Source: an uncultured Lachnospiraceae bacterium (GTDB taxonomy: Bacteria; Bacillota; Clostridia; Lachnospirales; Lachnospiraceae). From it: a stretch of 64,000 nt of DNA. Numbering within the stretch: position 1 is the stretch's first letter; each line of letters starts with the position of its first letter. Under the pieces are notes generated by a model, which worked only from the letters and a program-made list of their open reading frames with translations, was not told the DNA's origin and did no database searches. This document shows positions 19,654-26,811 of the stretch, in pieces. Position numbers and translations under genes: made by a program. The stretch is taken from positions 80,183 to 144,182 of the forward strand of contig CANRZW010000006.1 in assembly GCA_947644545.1 (NCBI GenBank). The letters run 5' to 3'.

Positions 19654-20283
19654 ATGAGAAAATTTGTCACAATAGTTATGATTGGATTGGTATTCTTTTT
19701 GACAGGGTGTGAGGAGCAGCTGCCGAATGATGAGCTTGTCAGACAGGGACAGGCGTTTGAGATGCAGCAGACAGAAGATGATCTGGAGGCAAGCAGCTTT
19801 CCTATGCTGGACAGGGAGAAATTCGTTCCGCTGGCAGAATTGAAAGAGAATGTGAAGGAACTTCTGGGGGATAACTACTGGCCGGAAGTGGATCTGTCGA
19901 AGGAAGAGCTGGCGCAGAAGACGGGTATCACGGAAGAGATGTATGTGGATTTTCTGGCCGAAAAGCAGGTGTTGGACGCTCATATTGATACGATGATTAT
20001 CATTCAGGCTAAGGAGGCATATGTAGGGGAAGTGGAGCAGGCACTGGAAAACTACCGCACTGCCATCATAGAAGAGAACCGCGAGCATCCTCAGAATCTG
20101 GGTAAAGCCATGGCTTCCCGTATGGAGACGATAGACAATTATGTCTGCTTCGTGCTTCTGGGAGCGGATACAACAGTGGTGGCCGGGCAGGGAGAGGAGC
20201 AGTTGATCGATTACTGCCAGGAGGAGAACGAAAGGGCATTGTATGTATTGGAACAGGATATTCTGGAATATCTGCGGGACTGA
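19654..20283 (+). CDS. DUF4358-type lipoprotein
   Basis: 209 residues with a lipoprotein signal: basic MRK, hydrophobic core and lipobox LTGC with the lipidated Cys at 19. The mature part is acidic, with PLAELKENV, a central YVDFLAEKQVLDAHIDTMIIIQAK stretch and a long C-terminal helical region with the pattern QALENYRTAIIEENR; this fits the DUF4358 domain found in many Lachnospiraceae lipoproteins. Function unknown. AAGGAGGG precedes the ATG. It is transcribed divergently from the MBOAT run across a 229-base AT-rich gap and is followed directly by a hairpin terminator, so it is probably monocistronic. Confidence 0.82.
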   Translation: MRKFVTIVMIGLVFFLTGCEEQLPNDELVRQGQAFEMQQTEDDLEASSFPMLDREKFVPLAELKENVKELLGDNYWPEVDLSKEELAQKTGITEEMYVDFLAEKQVLDAHIDTMIIIQAKEAYVGEVEQALENYRTAIIEENREHPQNLGKAMASRMETIDNYVCFVLLGADTTVVAGQGEEQLIDYCQEENERALYVLEQDILEYLRD

Positions 20284-20286
20284 ATG

Positions 20287-20310
20287 AGCAGGCGTTGACG
20301 CCTGCTTTAG
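20287..20310 (+). terminator. terminator after the DUF4358 lipoprotein
   Basis: A 9-bp stem, AGCAGGCGT (20287-20295) with ACGCCTGCT (20298-20306), begins 3 bases after the stop codon. The following T-run is short (CTTTAGTATT). Confidence 0.6.
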
Positions 20311-20469
20311 TATTATGAATGCGTAAATCTGTTATGGTGCAGTTTCTTTTTGAACAGATACTGTAATGACTTGATAAATTATTCTTATTTGAAAAGCGTG
20401 CTATTATATTTTTGTAATTGTTCCTGTTCATGATATGTGATAGTATACTGCGGTGCTTAGCTGGCCCGG

Positions 20470-20872
20470 ATGGAGGAGCAGTATACCTCCGTGGCTCTCA
20501 TGGAGTATATGGGAGAAGATTATCCAGACGCGGATGCGGCCGACTCCGGCTCCTGTGCCGCACCTGAGCTGTTGGATCAGGAAGCCGTGACCACCACGGA
20601 CGGGGTAGAGTTGTGGGAGCAGACGAAAAGTACTCTCGTGTCTGTCAGCTGTTACAGGAATTCCAATGTGGTCACTCCTTACAGTGACAACGCTGTGATC
20701 GTGGCTTCTGGGGTGTATCATTGGCGTTCTGGCTATGACTCTGCTGTATCCCGGCGGGGTGTTGTGGTTGGCAGGAGCGGGATTCCTGGCCTGCTATCTG
20801 GCTGGGTGCGCCCTGTCAGTACTGACTGCAGGCCGGACTAACCTGATGCTGCTGCTTTCTGAACGGGAATAA
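20470..20872 (+). pseudogene. frameshifted fragment, probably of a membrane protein
   Basis: From 20470 an open frame with plausible codon use reads MEEQYTSVALMEYMGEDYPD and continues to about 20700. The same frame then runs through improbable sequence to a stop at 20841. A different frame, open from 20699 to a stop at 20870-20872, instead encodes a typical hydrophobic tail (LLGCIIGVLAMTLLYP, then LAGAGFLACYLAGCALSVLTA) ending in NLMLLLSERE. A single frameshift near 20700 would join the two. The tail resembles the last helix of an ABC permease (FtsX-like) but that is a guess. No good ribosome binding site precedes 20470. A hairpin terminator follows at 20887. Confidence 0.5.
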
Positions 20873-20886
20873 TGCTGTAATTATGT

Positions 20887-20922
20887 CCCCGGCTTCATTT
20901 ACTGATGAGGCCGGGGATATTT
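20887..20922 (+). terminator. hairpin terminator after the relic gene
   Basis: CCCCGGCTTCAT (20887-20898) pairs with ATGAGGCCGGGG (20905-20916), 12 bp with one G-T wobble and a 6-base loop, followed by ATATTT. It sits 14 bases after the stop of the frameshifted relic. Confidence 0.65.
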
Positions 20923-20966
20923 ATCGGCAATCAGGTCGCCGGACCAGGTAGAATATTTCATATGTA

Positions 20967-20995
20967 TTGAATCAGCAATGATTTAGCATTATAAT
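20967..20995 (+). promoter_or_regulatory. promoter of the toxin-antitoxin operon
   Basis: TTGAAT (20967-20972), 17-base spacer, TATAAT (20990-20995), placing the transcript start near 21002 and about 70 bases before the antitoxin ATG. The -10 box is a consensus match. The AT-rich sequence around it is where the antitoxin would be expected to bind, but no clear dyad was seen. Confidence 0.65.
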
Positions 20996-21069
20996 ATGAT
21001 ATATAATTTAGATTTAAAAATCATTCAGAATAGGAAGTCGGAGAGGTGAGATTTGGAAAGGAGAATGTT

Positions 21070-21372
21070 ATGGCAAGCACGATTCAAGTAAGGGTAGATG
21101 ATGATCTGAAACGGAAATCGGATATATTGTTCAAGGATCTTGGTACTGATACAACATCTGCGATCAGAATGTTTTTAACACAGGCAGTTGCAAACAATGG
21201 CTTTCCTTTTGAAATCAGGAAGAATGACAGAACAGAATACTATCCGTATGAAATAATGACAGAAGAGGAAATGTTGGCAAAGTTGAACCGTTCCAGAGAA
21301 CACTGTCAGGATGGAAGATGCCGCGAAGCAGATAAAGTGGTCTCTGATCTGAGGGGGAAGTATGGACTATAA
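21070..21372 (+). CDS. RelB/DinJ family antitoxin
   Basis: 100 residues from the ATG at 21070, preceded by AAAGGAG; an in-frame GTG 24 bases earlier lacks a ribosome binding site. The N-terminal 50 residues form a ribbon-helix-helix DNA-binding domain (STIQVRVDDDLKRKSDILFKDLG, TTSAIRMFLTQAV) characteristic of RelB/DinJ. The C-terminal half (EIMTEEEMLAKLNRSREHC) would wrap and neutralise the toxin. It overlaps the toxin gene by 11 bases and should repress its own operon. Confidence 0.92.
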   Translation: MASTIQVRVDDDLKRKSDILFKDLGTDTTSAIRMFLTQAVANNGFPFEIRKNDRTEYYPYEIMTEEEMLAKLNRSREHCQDGRCREADKVVSDLRGKYGL

Positions 21373-21676
21373 GGTGATCATAACAGAGGATGCAGAATCG
21401 GATATGGATAATTTTGTGCATTATCTCTTATTTGAAAAGAAAAATGAGCAGGCGGCCGGTAATCTGGTAGATGATTTTGAAGCAGCTGTTACTACCCTGA
21501 CACATGCCGCAGAAAGCTTAAAAATTTGTGAAAACCAGTGTTTAAAAGATCTGGGATATAGGAGATTTAACTTTAAGTCCCATAGATATTTTATGCTTTA
21601 CAGGGTAGAAGAGGGTACAGTTTATGTAGATAATGTTTTTCATGAGTTACAGGATTATGAGAATAGGATGATTTAA
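21362..21676 (+). CDS. RelE/ParE family toxin
   Basis: 104 residues, the normal length. The RelE/ParE pattern is seen in YKVIITEDAESDMDNFVHYL at the N-terminus, LKDLGYRRFNFKSHRYFMLYRVE in the middle (basic residues of the toxin surface) and VYVDNVFHELQDYENRM at the end. Whether it is a ribosome-dependent mRNase (RelE) or a gyrase poison (ParE) cannot be decided by eye. It starts inside the last codons of the antitoxin gene, giving tight coupling. Confidence 0.9.
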   Translation: MDYKVIITEDAESDMDNFVHYLLFEKKNEQAAGNLVDDFEAAVTTLTHAAESLKICENQCLKDLGYRRFNFKSHRYFMLYRVEEGTVYVDNVFHELQDYENRMI

Positions 21677-21689
21677 TACCGTTTCATCA

Positions 21690-21725
21690 CTACTTTACTA
21701 CATGCTCATTGCACCATTGTCTTGA
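21690..21725 (-). pseudogene. relic 3' tail of an AraC-family gene
   Basis: Reading the minus strand, codons here encode SRQWCNEHVVK followed by TAG, matching PRQWRNEHVAK-TAG at the end of the intact AraC gene at 22531. The similarity extends a few bases past the stop: 21685-21725 and 22526-22566 agree at 34 of 41 positions. Nothing upstream in this copy continues the AraC protein. The two copies bracket the CPBP protease gene. Confidence 0.65.
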
Positions 21726-21772
21726 AAAGAGTAAGGCAGAGAAACTAATACATTATACGAGGGAGGAACAAT

Positions 21773-22507
21773 ATGAAAACAAAAGCATTGTTAAAATGCA
21801 TCGGTTTAATCTGCATATGGTTCCTGTCTCTGCAATTTTTTTCGATTCTGTTCCGCAATGCAGATATCACCAGGATTTTGTCCATATTGATCGTAGGTAT
21901 TCTGGTTTTCTGTATGAACAGAAAGAATCATTATATCCGTTTTGTGCCCGAGGAAAAACCGCGAATGCAGATCATCCTGCTGGCGTTACTGTCCGGAATT
22001 GGTCTGTCATTTTTTAATATGATTTCTGCATTACAGTTCATGCTGAGCGGGGCAATGGAGGAAATGGCACAAGTACAGACAGATGATGTGAGTATCTCAC
22101 TTCTGTATATTGTCCTTAGCATGGCGGGTGCGGTCGTGGAAGAATTATTTTTCAGAGGAATTCTTTTGAATCTATGCCGGCCATATGATCGAGCGGCGTC
22201 TGCAATTATCATATCGGCTGTGCTTTTTGCGGTGATGCATTTAAGTCCCCTGATGCTGCTGCATACTTTTATTTCAGGGCTTGTATTCGGTTACTTTTAT
22301 TATCATACGGAAAATATTTACATACCCATACTTGTGCACCTGACGAATAATCTGTTGTGGTCAACTGCGTTGAATGCCTGGCTGTTTGGCCCGTTTATGT
22401 CGTTAACGGGAGAGTTGCAAGGGGCGGTTATCATGGTTGTGGCGGGTCTTGTCATGGTCATTTGTTCGACAGCAGTTTTTCATATTAAATATAGAAAACA
22501 ATCTTAG
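21773..22507 (+). CDS. CPBP family intramembrane metalloprotease
   Basis: 244 residues with about eight hydrophobic segments. The CPBP (Abi/CAAX-protease) motifs are present: EELFFRGILL near residue 123 (motif 1, two Glu plus Arg), AVMHLSP near 157 (motif 2 His) and HLTNNLLW near 193 (motif 3 His/Asn). Relatives process prenylated proteins or peptides, or give immunity to bacteriocins; the substrate here is unknown. GGGAGG lies 6 bases before the ATG. It stands alone on the plus strand, is convergent with the AraC gene only 23 bases away, and is flanked by two copies of the AraC gene tail. Confidence 0.9.
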   Translation: MKTKALLKCIGLICIWFLSLQFFSILFRNADITRILSILIVGILVFCMNRKNHYIRFVPEEKPRMQIILLALLSGIGLSFFNMISALQFMLSGAMEEMAQVQTDDVSISLLYIVLSMAGAVVEELFFRGILLNLCRPYDRAASAIIISAVLFAVMHLSPLMLLHTFISGLVFGYFYYHTENIYIPILVHLTNNLLWSTALNAWLFGPFMSLTGELQGAVIMVVAGLVMVICSTAVFHIKYRKQS

Positions 22508-22530
22508 TAATGAGCATGATTATTCCATCT

Positions 22531-23379
22531 CTACTTCGCCACATGCTCATTGCGCCACTGTCTTGGCGAGATCCCATACACATTCTTAAACGCTCTGGAA
22601 AAATGCAGCTGGTTCGGATAGCCCACTGCATTTCCGGTATCCGCAATGGACAGGTCGGTGAGCCGCAGCAGCTCGGTGGCCTTGGACATGCGGTAGGAGA
22701 TCAGGAAATCCTGGGGCGACTTTCCCATATTTTCATGGAAGATCTTACCGAAATAGCTTCTGTTCAAGCCGCAGGCGGCCGCGATATCCTCCACGGAGAT
22801 ATCGTTCTGGAAGTTCTGCTCGATGAAGGAAATAGCCTCTTTGATGTAGAAATCACGCAGGCTGTTTCCTCTGCTGACCTCAGAGGAGGAAGCGGAACGT
22901 ATAAAACTGTCAATAAAGAGAAAGAGGTGCCCGATCAGGTGGAAGGGGGACTCATTCTTATGGTTTACAATATAAAGCATTTCTGATTTCATCGTGTCTG
23001 CGATGTCTTTATAGCGTGCTCTGTAGACAGGCTGGCTCGGGCTTAAGCCGGTCAGCTCCACGGCTTCTTTGGCGCGCAGTCCGTCGAATTCGATCCAGAC
23101 ATATTCCCACGGGATCTCATGATCCGCTATGTAGGTGCAGACCTGATGGGGAAAGATCATGAATCCCTGGCCGCTTTTTATCTGATAATTGACGGATTTT
23201 CCCGATGTGTTCTCGGCAATCAGCGTGCCGGTACCGGACAGGCAGTAATGGAAGAGATAATGGTTTCTGGCAGCAGGGCCGAAGGAGTGGGAGGGATCGC
23301 ACTGCTCCCATCCGAACTGGTACAGACCGAGATCGACAAAATTTTCACTGGGAAAAACCGAGAAGATCACTTCACTCAT
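22531..23379 (-). CDS. AraC-family regulator of the adjacent alpha-galactoside operon
   Basis: 282 residues from the ATG at 23379, preceded by GGAGG; an in-frame ATG 36 bases upstream lacks a site. The N-terminal 165 residues form a cupin-like sugar-sensing domain (HYLFHYCLSGTGTL, SGQGFMIFPHQV). The C-terminal 100 residues carry two helix-turn-helix motifs (SVEDIAAACGLNRSYFGKIF, then SIADTGNAVGYPNQLHFSRA) ending with the family signature YGISPRQWR. It is divergent from the sugar ABC operon, the MsmR/RafR arrangement, so it probably activates those genes in response to an alpha-galactoside. Candidate sites are three 12-bp repeats at 23489-23524. Confidence 0.92.
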   Translation of the reverse strand: MSEVIFSVFPSENFVDLGLYQFGWEQCDPSHSFGPAARNHYLFHYCLSGTGTLIAENTSGKSVNYQIKSGQGFMIFPHQVCTYIADHEIPWEYVWIEFDGLRAKEAVELTGLSPSQPVYRARYKDIADTMKSEMLYIVNHKNESPFHLIGHLFLFIDSFIRSASSSEVSRGNSLRDFYIKEAISFIEQNFQNDISVEDIAAACGLNRSYFGKIFHENMGKSPQDFLISYRMSKATELLRLTDLSIADTGNAVGYPNQLHFSRAFKNVYGISPRQWRNEHVAK

Positions 23380-23488
23380 ACATTCCTCCGTTCCGGGGCG
23401 ATATGCGCCGCTCATCTGTGGACTTTGGTCAGGGTAACATCAATATTCAGCTTAAAGAGATTACGGTAAAAAGTAATCTGAATTGTTT

Positions 23489-23524
23489 CTATACCTGATT
23501 CTATACCAAATTATATACCAAAAT
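23489..23524 (+). promoter_or_regulatory. three tandem 12-bp repeats, candidate AraC sites
   Basis: CTATACCTGATT, CTATACCAAATT and ATATACCAAAAT follow one another without gaps at 23489-23500, 23501-23512 and 23513-23524. They lie 20 bases upstream of the -35 box of the sugar operon and 110 bases upstream of the divergent AraC start, where an AraC activator would bind. Assignment to AraC is inference. Confidence 0.5.
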
Positions 23525-23543
23525 GCTACTCTACTTCAATTAA

Positions 23544-23572
23544 TTGGCATAAAAACAGCATTAAGGTATATA
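23544..23572 (+). promoter_or_regulatory. promoter of the alpha-galactoside ABC operon
   Basis: TTGGCA (23544-23549), 17-base spacer, TATATA (23567-23572). The transcript would begin near 23579, about 70 bases before the binding-protein ATG. The imperfect boxes suit an activator-dependent promoter. Confidence 0.55.
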
Positions 23573-23651
23573 ACATATAAAATAAGGCTATTTATGGATA
23601 GCAAAATGGTATGTTACAATGCAAATATCAAATCAGGGAAGGAGATATGCT

Positions 23652-24938
23652 ATGTTAAGGAGGAAAGTAAAATACCTTGGCGCGGCGGTTTGCAGTGTTG
23701 CTGCAATGGCGGTTGCCGGGGGATGTGGAAACTCGGCTGGCGATGGTAAGGTTGAAGTTGAGATCGTTCAGTACAAGCCTGAGGCGGCCAACTATTTCAC
23801 TGCTGTGGAAGAGGAATTCAACGCAACACACGATGACATCCGTTTAAAGATCAGTTCTCCCAATGATGCGATGACGATCTTAAAGACGAGATTCATCAGA
23901 GAGGATTATCCCGACATCATAGGAATCGGCGGAGACATCAACTATTCCTATTTCATGGATGCGCAGATCCTGGAGGATATTTCTGATTATGAAGGACTTG
24001 CGAATATCAATCAGGGATATCTGGAAATCGACGAGGCGCTTAAGTTTGTGCCCATTGAGGGAACTTATGCAGTGCCTTACGTGGCCAACGCGGCAGGAAT
24101 TTTGTACAACAGGGATATGTTCGAGGAGCATGGCTGGACGATCCCGACAACCTGGGACGAATTACTTACTTTGTGTGACACCATTCAGGGAGAAGGAATC
24201 CAGCCTTTCTATTTCGGTTTCAAGGATACCTGGACCTGCCTTGCACCGTGGAATGCGATGGCGGTAGATCTGGCTCCGGCGGATGCATCCAAGCAGGTAA
24301 ACCGCGGGGAGACCACATTTGCCAAAGAGTACCGGGAAGTGTCCGAGAAATATCTGGAACTGCTGCAGTACGGACCGGAGGATCCGTTTGCGTATGGCTA
24401 CAATGACGCATGTACGGCGTTTGCAAGAGGCGAATCCGCCATGTATCCGATCGGAAGCTATGCGGCTCCGCAGATTCTGTCCGTGAACCCGGACTTAAAT
24501 CTGGATTCTTTCGTTATGCCGGCCAATGACGCGGCGGACGGCAATACCCTGAATTCCGGTATTGACCTGCAGTTCTGCGTGACGGCAGGATGCAAGAACA
24601 AGGAAGCGGTCTATGAGGTGCTGGATTTCCTTTATGAAGATGAGAACATCCAGAAGTACATAGACGCACAGACGGCTATCCCCTGTAAGGACGGAGACTT
24701 CACGCTTCCTTCCATTCTGGACGGCATGACAGACTATATCACATCCGGCAATATGACGGACTATCAGGATCACTATTATCCGTCAGAGATGGCAGTGGAT
24801 GCGCAGATTCAGACCTTCCTGTTAAATCAGGATGTGGACGCTTTCCTGGAGAAGTTTGATAAGGACTGGCTGCGGTACAACAGGGATATCATCCGGCTGG
24901 TACAGGATTATGAAAAGCAGCACGGAAACGCGAATTGA
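23652..24938 (+). CDS. extracellular sugar-binding lipoprotein of ABC transporter
   Basis: 428 residues from the ATG at 23652, which follows AAGGAGAT; an in-frame ATG at 23619 has no site. Signal peptide with lipobox VAGGC, lipidated Cys25. The mature part is a family 1 extracellular solute-binding protein: VEIVQYKPEAANYFTAVEEEFN at the start, then DYPDIIGIGGD, AGILYNRDMFEEHGWTIPTTWDEL and AMYPIGSYAAPQI, all usual landmarks. It would bind an alpha-galactoside such as raffinose or melibiose outside the cell, inferred from the GH36 enzyme downstream. First gene of the operon; 32 bases to the first permease. Confidence 0.94.
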   Translation: MLRRKVKYLGAAVCSVAAMAVAGGCGNSAGDGKVEVEIVQYKPEAANYFTAVEEEFNATHDDIRLKISSPNDAMTILKTRFIREDYPDIIGIGGDINYSYFMDAQILEDISDYEGLANINQGYLEIDEALKFVPIEGTYAVPYVANAAGILYNRDMFEEHGWTIPTTWDELLTLCDTIQGEGIQPFYFGFKDTWTCLAPWNAMAVDLAPADASKQVNRGETTFAKEYREVSEKYLELLQYGPEDPFAYGYNDACTAFARGESAMYPIGSYAAPQILSVNPDLNLDSFVMPANDAADGNTLNSGIDLQFCVTAGCKNKEAVYEVLDFLYEDENIQKYIDAQTAIPCKDGDFTLPSILDGMTDYITSGNMTDYQDHYYPSEMAVDAQIQTFLLNQDVDAFLEKFDKDWLRYNRDIIRLVQDYEKQHGNAN

Positions 24939-24970
24939 CCGCGAATTAGTGAGAAAGGAGAGCATGCATA

Positions 24971-25846
24971 ATGAAATTAGGAAAAAATGAGAGAAAAACA
25001 ACATTTTTATTGATCACCATTCCGATTCTTGCCCTGTTTATCTGCTTCAATACCATTCCGCTGATCCGCGGTGTGATATACAGTTTTACGAATTTTAAGG
25101 GCTTCGGAAAGTATGACTGGGTAGGCTTCAGAAACTATATCGATCTGTTTTCGGATCTTCGTGTGGGCAAGTCCTACTGGTTTACGTTTAAGCTGGCGAT
25201 CGTGACGACCGTTGTGGTTAATGTTTTAAGCCTGTTGCTGGCGCTGGCGCTTAACAGCTCCATCAAGGCCAAGAGCTTTTTCCGCGGCGCGTACTTTTTA
25301 CCCAATATCTTGGGTGCGCTGGTTGTAGGTTACATTTTCAATTACTTCTTTACTTATATCCTGCCGGCTCTGGCAGACATGATCGGGATCGATGCGCTGC
25401 GCACCTCCATCCTGTCCAATCCGAGTGCGGCATGGATCGGTATCATGGTTGTCTGTGCATGGCAGGCGATCGCCATGAACACGATCATCTATATCTCCGG
25501 CCTGCAGACGGTGCCGGAAGACGTGTATGAGGCAGGCGGCCTCGACGGTGCGACAGGCTGGAAGCAGTTTAAATATCTGACTTTCCCGCTGATCATTCCC
25601 TTTTTCTCCATCAATATGGTTCTGTGCGTGAAGAACTTCCTGATGGTGTTTGATCAGATCATGGCTTTGACCAAGGGCGGCCCGGCGCAGAGTACGGAGT
25701 CTATCTCTTACCTGATCTACAACAACGGTATGTCGGGCGGACAGTTCGGCTTCCAGAGCGCCAACGCGGTTGTATTCTTCATCGTGATCGTGGCGGTTTC
25801 CGTGGCGCAGATGAAATTTTCCGGTAAAAAGGAGGAGCAGTTATGA
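24971..25846 (+). CDS. sugar ABC transporter permease, MalF/MsmF type
   Basis: 291 residues, six membrane helices. The cytoplasmic coupling motif EAGGLDGATGWKQFKYLTFPLI (EAA loop) lies at about residues 192-213. The N-terminal helix and the GVIYSFTNFKGFG stretch are typical of CUT1 sugar permeases. It pairs with the next permease, which overlaps it by 4 bases (ATGA). No ATPase gene is present here, so a shared MsmK/MsiK-type ATPase from elsewhere on the chromosome must energise the transporter. Confidence 0.95.
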   Translation: MKLGKNERKTTFLLITIPILALFICFNTIPLIRGVIYSFTNFKGFGKYDWVGFRNYIDLFSDLRVGKSYWFTFKLAIVTTVVVNVLSLLLALALNSSIKAKSFFRGAYFLPNILGALVVGYIFNYFFTYILPALADMIGIDALRTSILSNPSAAWIGIMVVCAWQAIAMNTIIYISGLQTVPEDVYEAGGLDGATGWKQFKYLTFPLIIPFFSINMVLCVKNFLMVFDQIMALTKGGPAQSTESISYLIYNNGMSGGQFGFQSANAVVFFIVIVAVSVAQMKFSGKKEEQL

Positions 25847-26676
25847 CAATAAAGAAAACAAACAAAACAGCGATGATCGTCCTGATCCTTGGGCTTTCCA
25901 CGATCATCCTGCCGTTGTACCTGACGATAGTTATTGCATTCAAACAGCCCTCGGAAATGACCAACAGCATCAGCGGCATCCTGTCGCTGCCCAAAGCATG
26001 GAGCCTGAACAATTTCAGGGAAGCCATGGAGATCACGGATTTCTGGCGTTCCTTAAGCAACAGCTTACTGATCACGGTAGCGACCGTGGGACTGTCGATT
26101 GCGGTTCATTCCCTGATGGGGTATGCGCTGGGACGTAACAAGGCTCACAGCAAGTTCTACAGCTTCGTGTATCTGTTCATCGTCAGCGGTATGTTCGTGC
26201 CTTTTGCGATCCTGATGATGCCTCTGGCAAAACAGACGGCAGAGCTGGGACTGGCTAACTGGTTCGGCGTAATCCTGCTGTATGTGGTGTTCTATATGCC
26301 GATGAACGTACTGCTCTACTCCGGTTATCTGGTAAATATCCCGATGGCGCTGGAGGAGGCGGCGAAGGTGGACGGCGCTTCGACCTGGAGAACCTACTGG
26401 AAGATCATCTTCCCGATCATGAAGCCCATGCATGCGACGGTGGCAGTACTTACGGCACTGGCGGTTTGGAACGACGTTATGACACCGCTTGTTATCATGG
26501 CAGGTTCCGGACAGAATACGCTGCCGCTGGCACAGCTTAACTTCCAGTCGCAGTTCGGTACGAATTATAACCTGGCATTTGCGTCTTATCTGCTTTCGCT
26601 GATCCCGATTCTGATCTTCTACATCGTATGTCAGAAGCAGATCCTGAACGGCGTTGTGAACGGAGCGGTTAAGTAA
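25843..26676 (+). CDS. sugar ABC transporter permease, MalG/MsmG type
   Basis: 277 residues, six membrane helices, EAA loop EEAAKVDGASTWRTYWKIIFPI at about residues 171-193. The start ATG overlaps the stop of the preceding permease by 4 bases, so translation is coupled. The C-terminus IVCQKQILNGVVNGAVK matches CUT1 family ends (GLTAGAVKG type). Forms the membrane channel together with the upstream permease. Confidence 0.95.
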   Translation: MTIKKTNKTAMIVLILGLSTIILPLYLTIVIAFKQPSEMTNSISGILSLPKAWSLNNFREAMEITDFWRSLSNSLLITVATVGLSIAVHSLMGYALGRNKAHSKFYSFVYLFIVSGMFVPFAILMMPLAKQTAELGLANWFGVILLYVVFYMPMNVLLYSGYLVNIPMALEEAAKVDGASTWRTYWKIIFPIMKPMHATVAVLTALAVWNDVMTPLVIMAGSGQNTLPLAQLNFQSQFGTNYNLAFASYLLSLIPILIFYIVCQKQILNGVVNGAVK

Positions 26677-26706
26677 AAACAAAGTGAATAAAATGTAAAA
26701 TTATGG

Positions 26707-26743
26707 TATACTTGGAGCAGTCTTGCGGCTTGCTTCAAGTATA
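26707..26743. promoter_or_regulatory. hairpin between transporter genes and alpha-galactosidase
   Basis: TATACTTGGAGCA (26707-26719) pairs with TGCTTCAAGTATA (26731-26743), 13 bp with one G-T wobble and an 11-base loop. There is no T-run on either side, so it is not a standard terminator. It may be an operator for the alpha-galactosidase or an mRNA processing/stability element inside the operon. Confidence 0.5.
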
Positions 26744-26811
26744 TTGTATCTCATAAAATACTTAAAGAAATACGAAAAACAGTAAATATAAGAAAAAGGT
26801 TGGTGCGGCGT

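Noticed and set aside
21773..22507. CPBP protease as third gene of the toxin-antitoxin operon
   Set aside because: It is 97 bases after the toxin gene, has its own strong ribosome binding site, and the AraC tail relic lies in between; co-transcription is possible but not supported.
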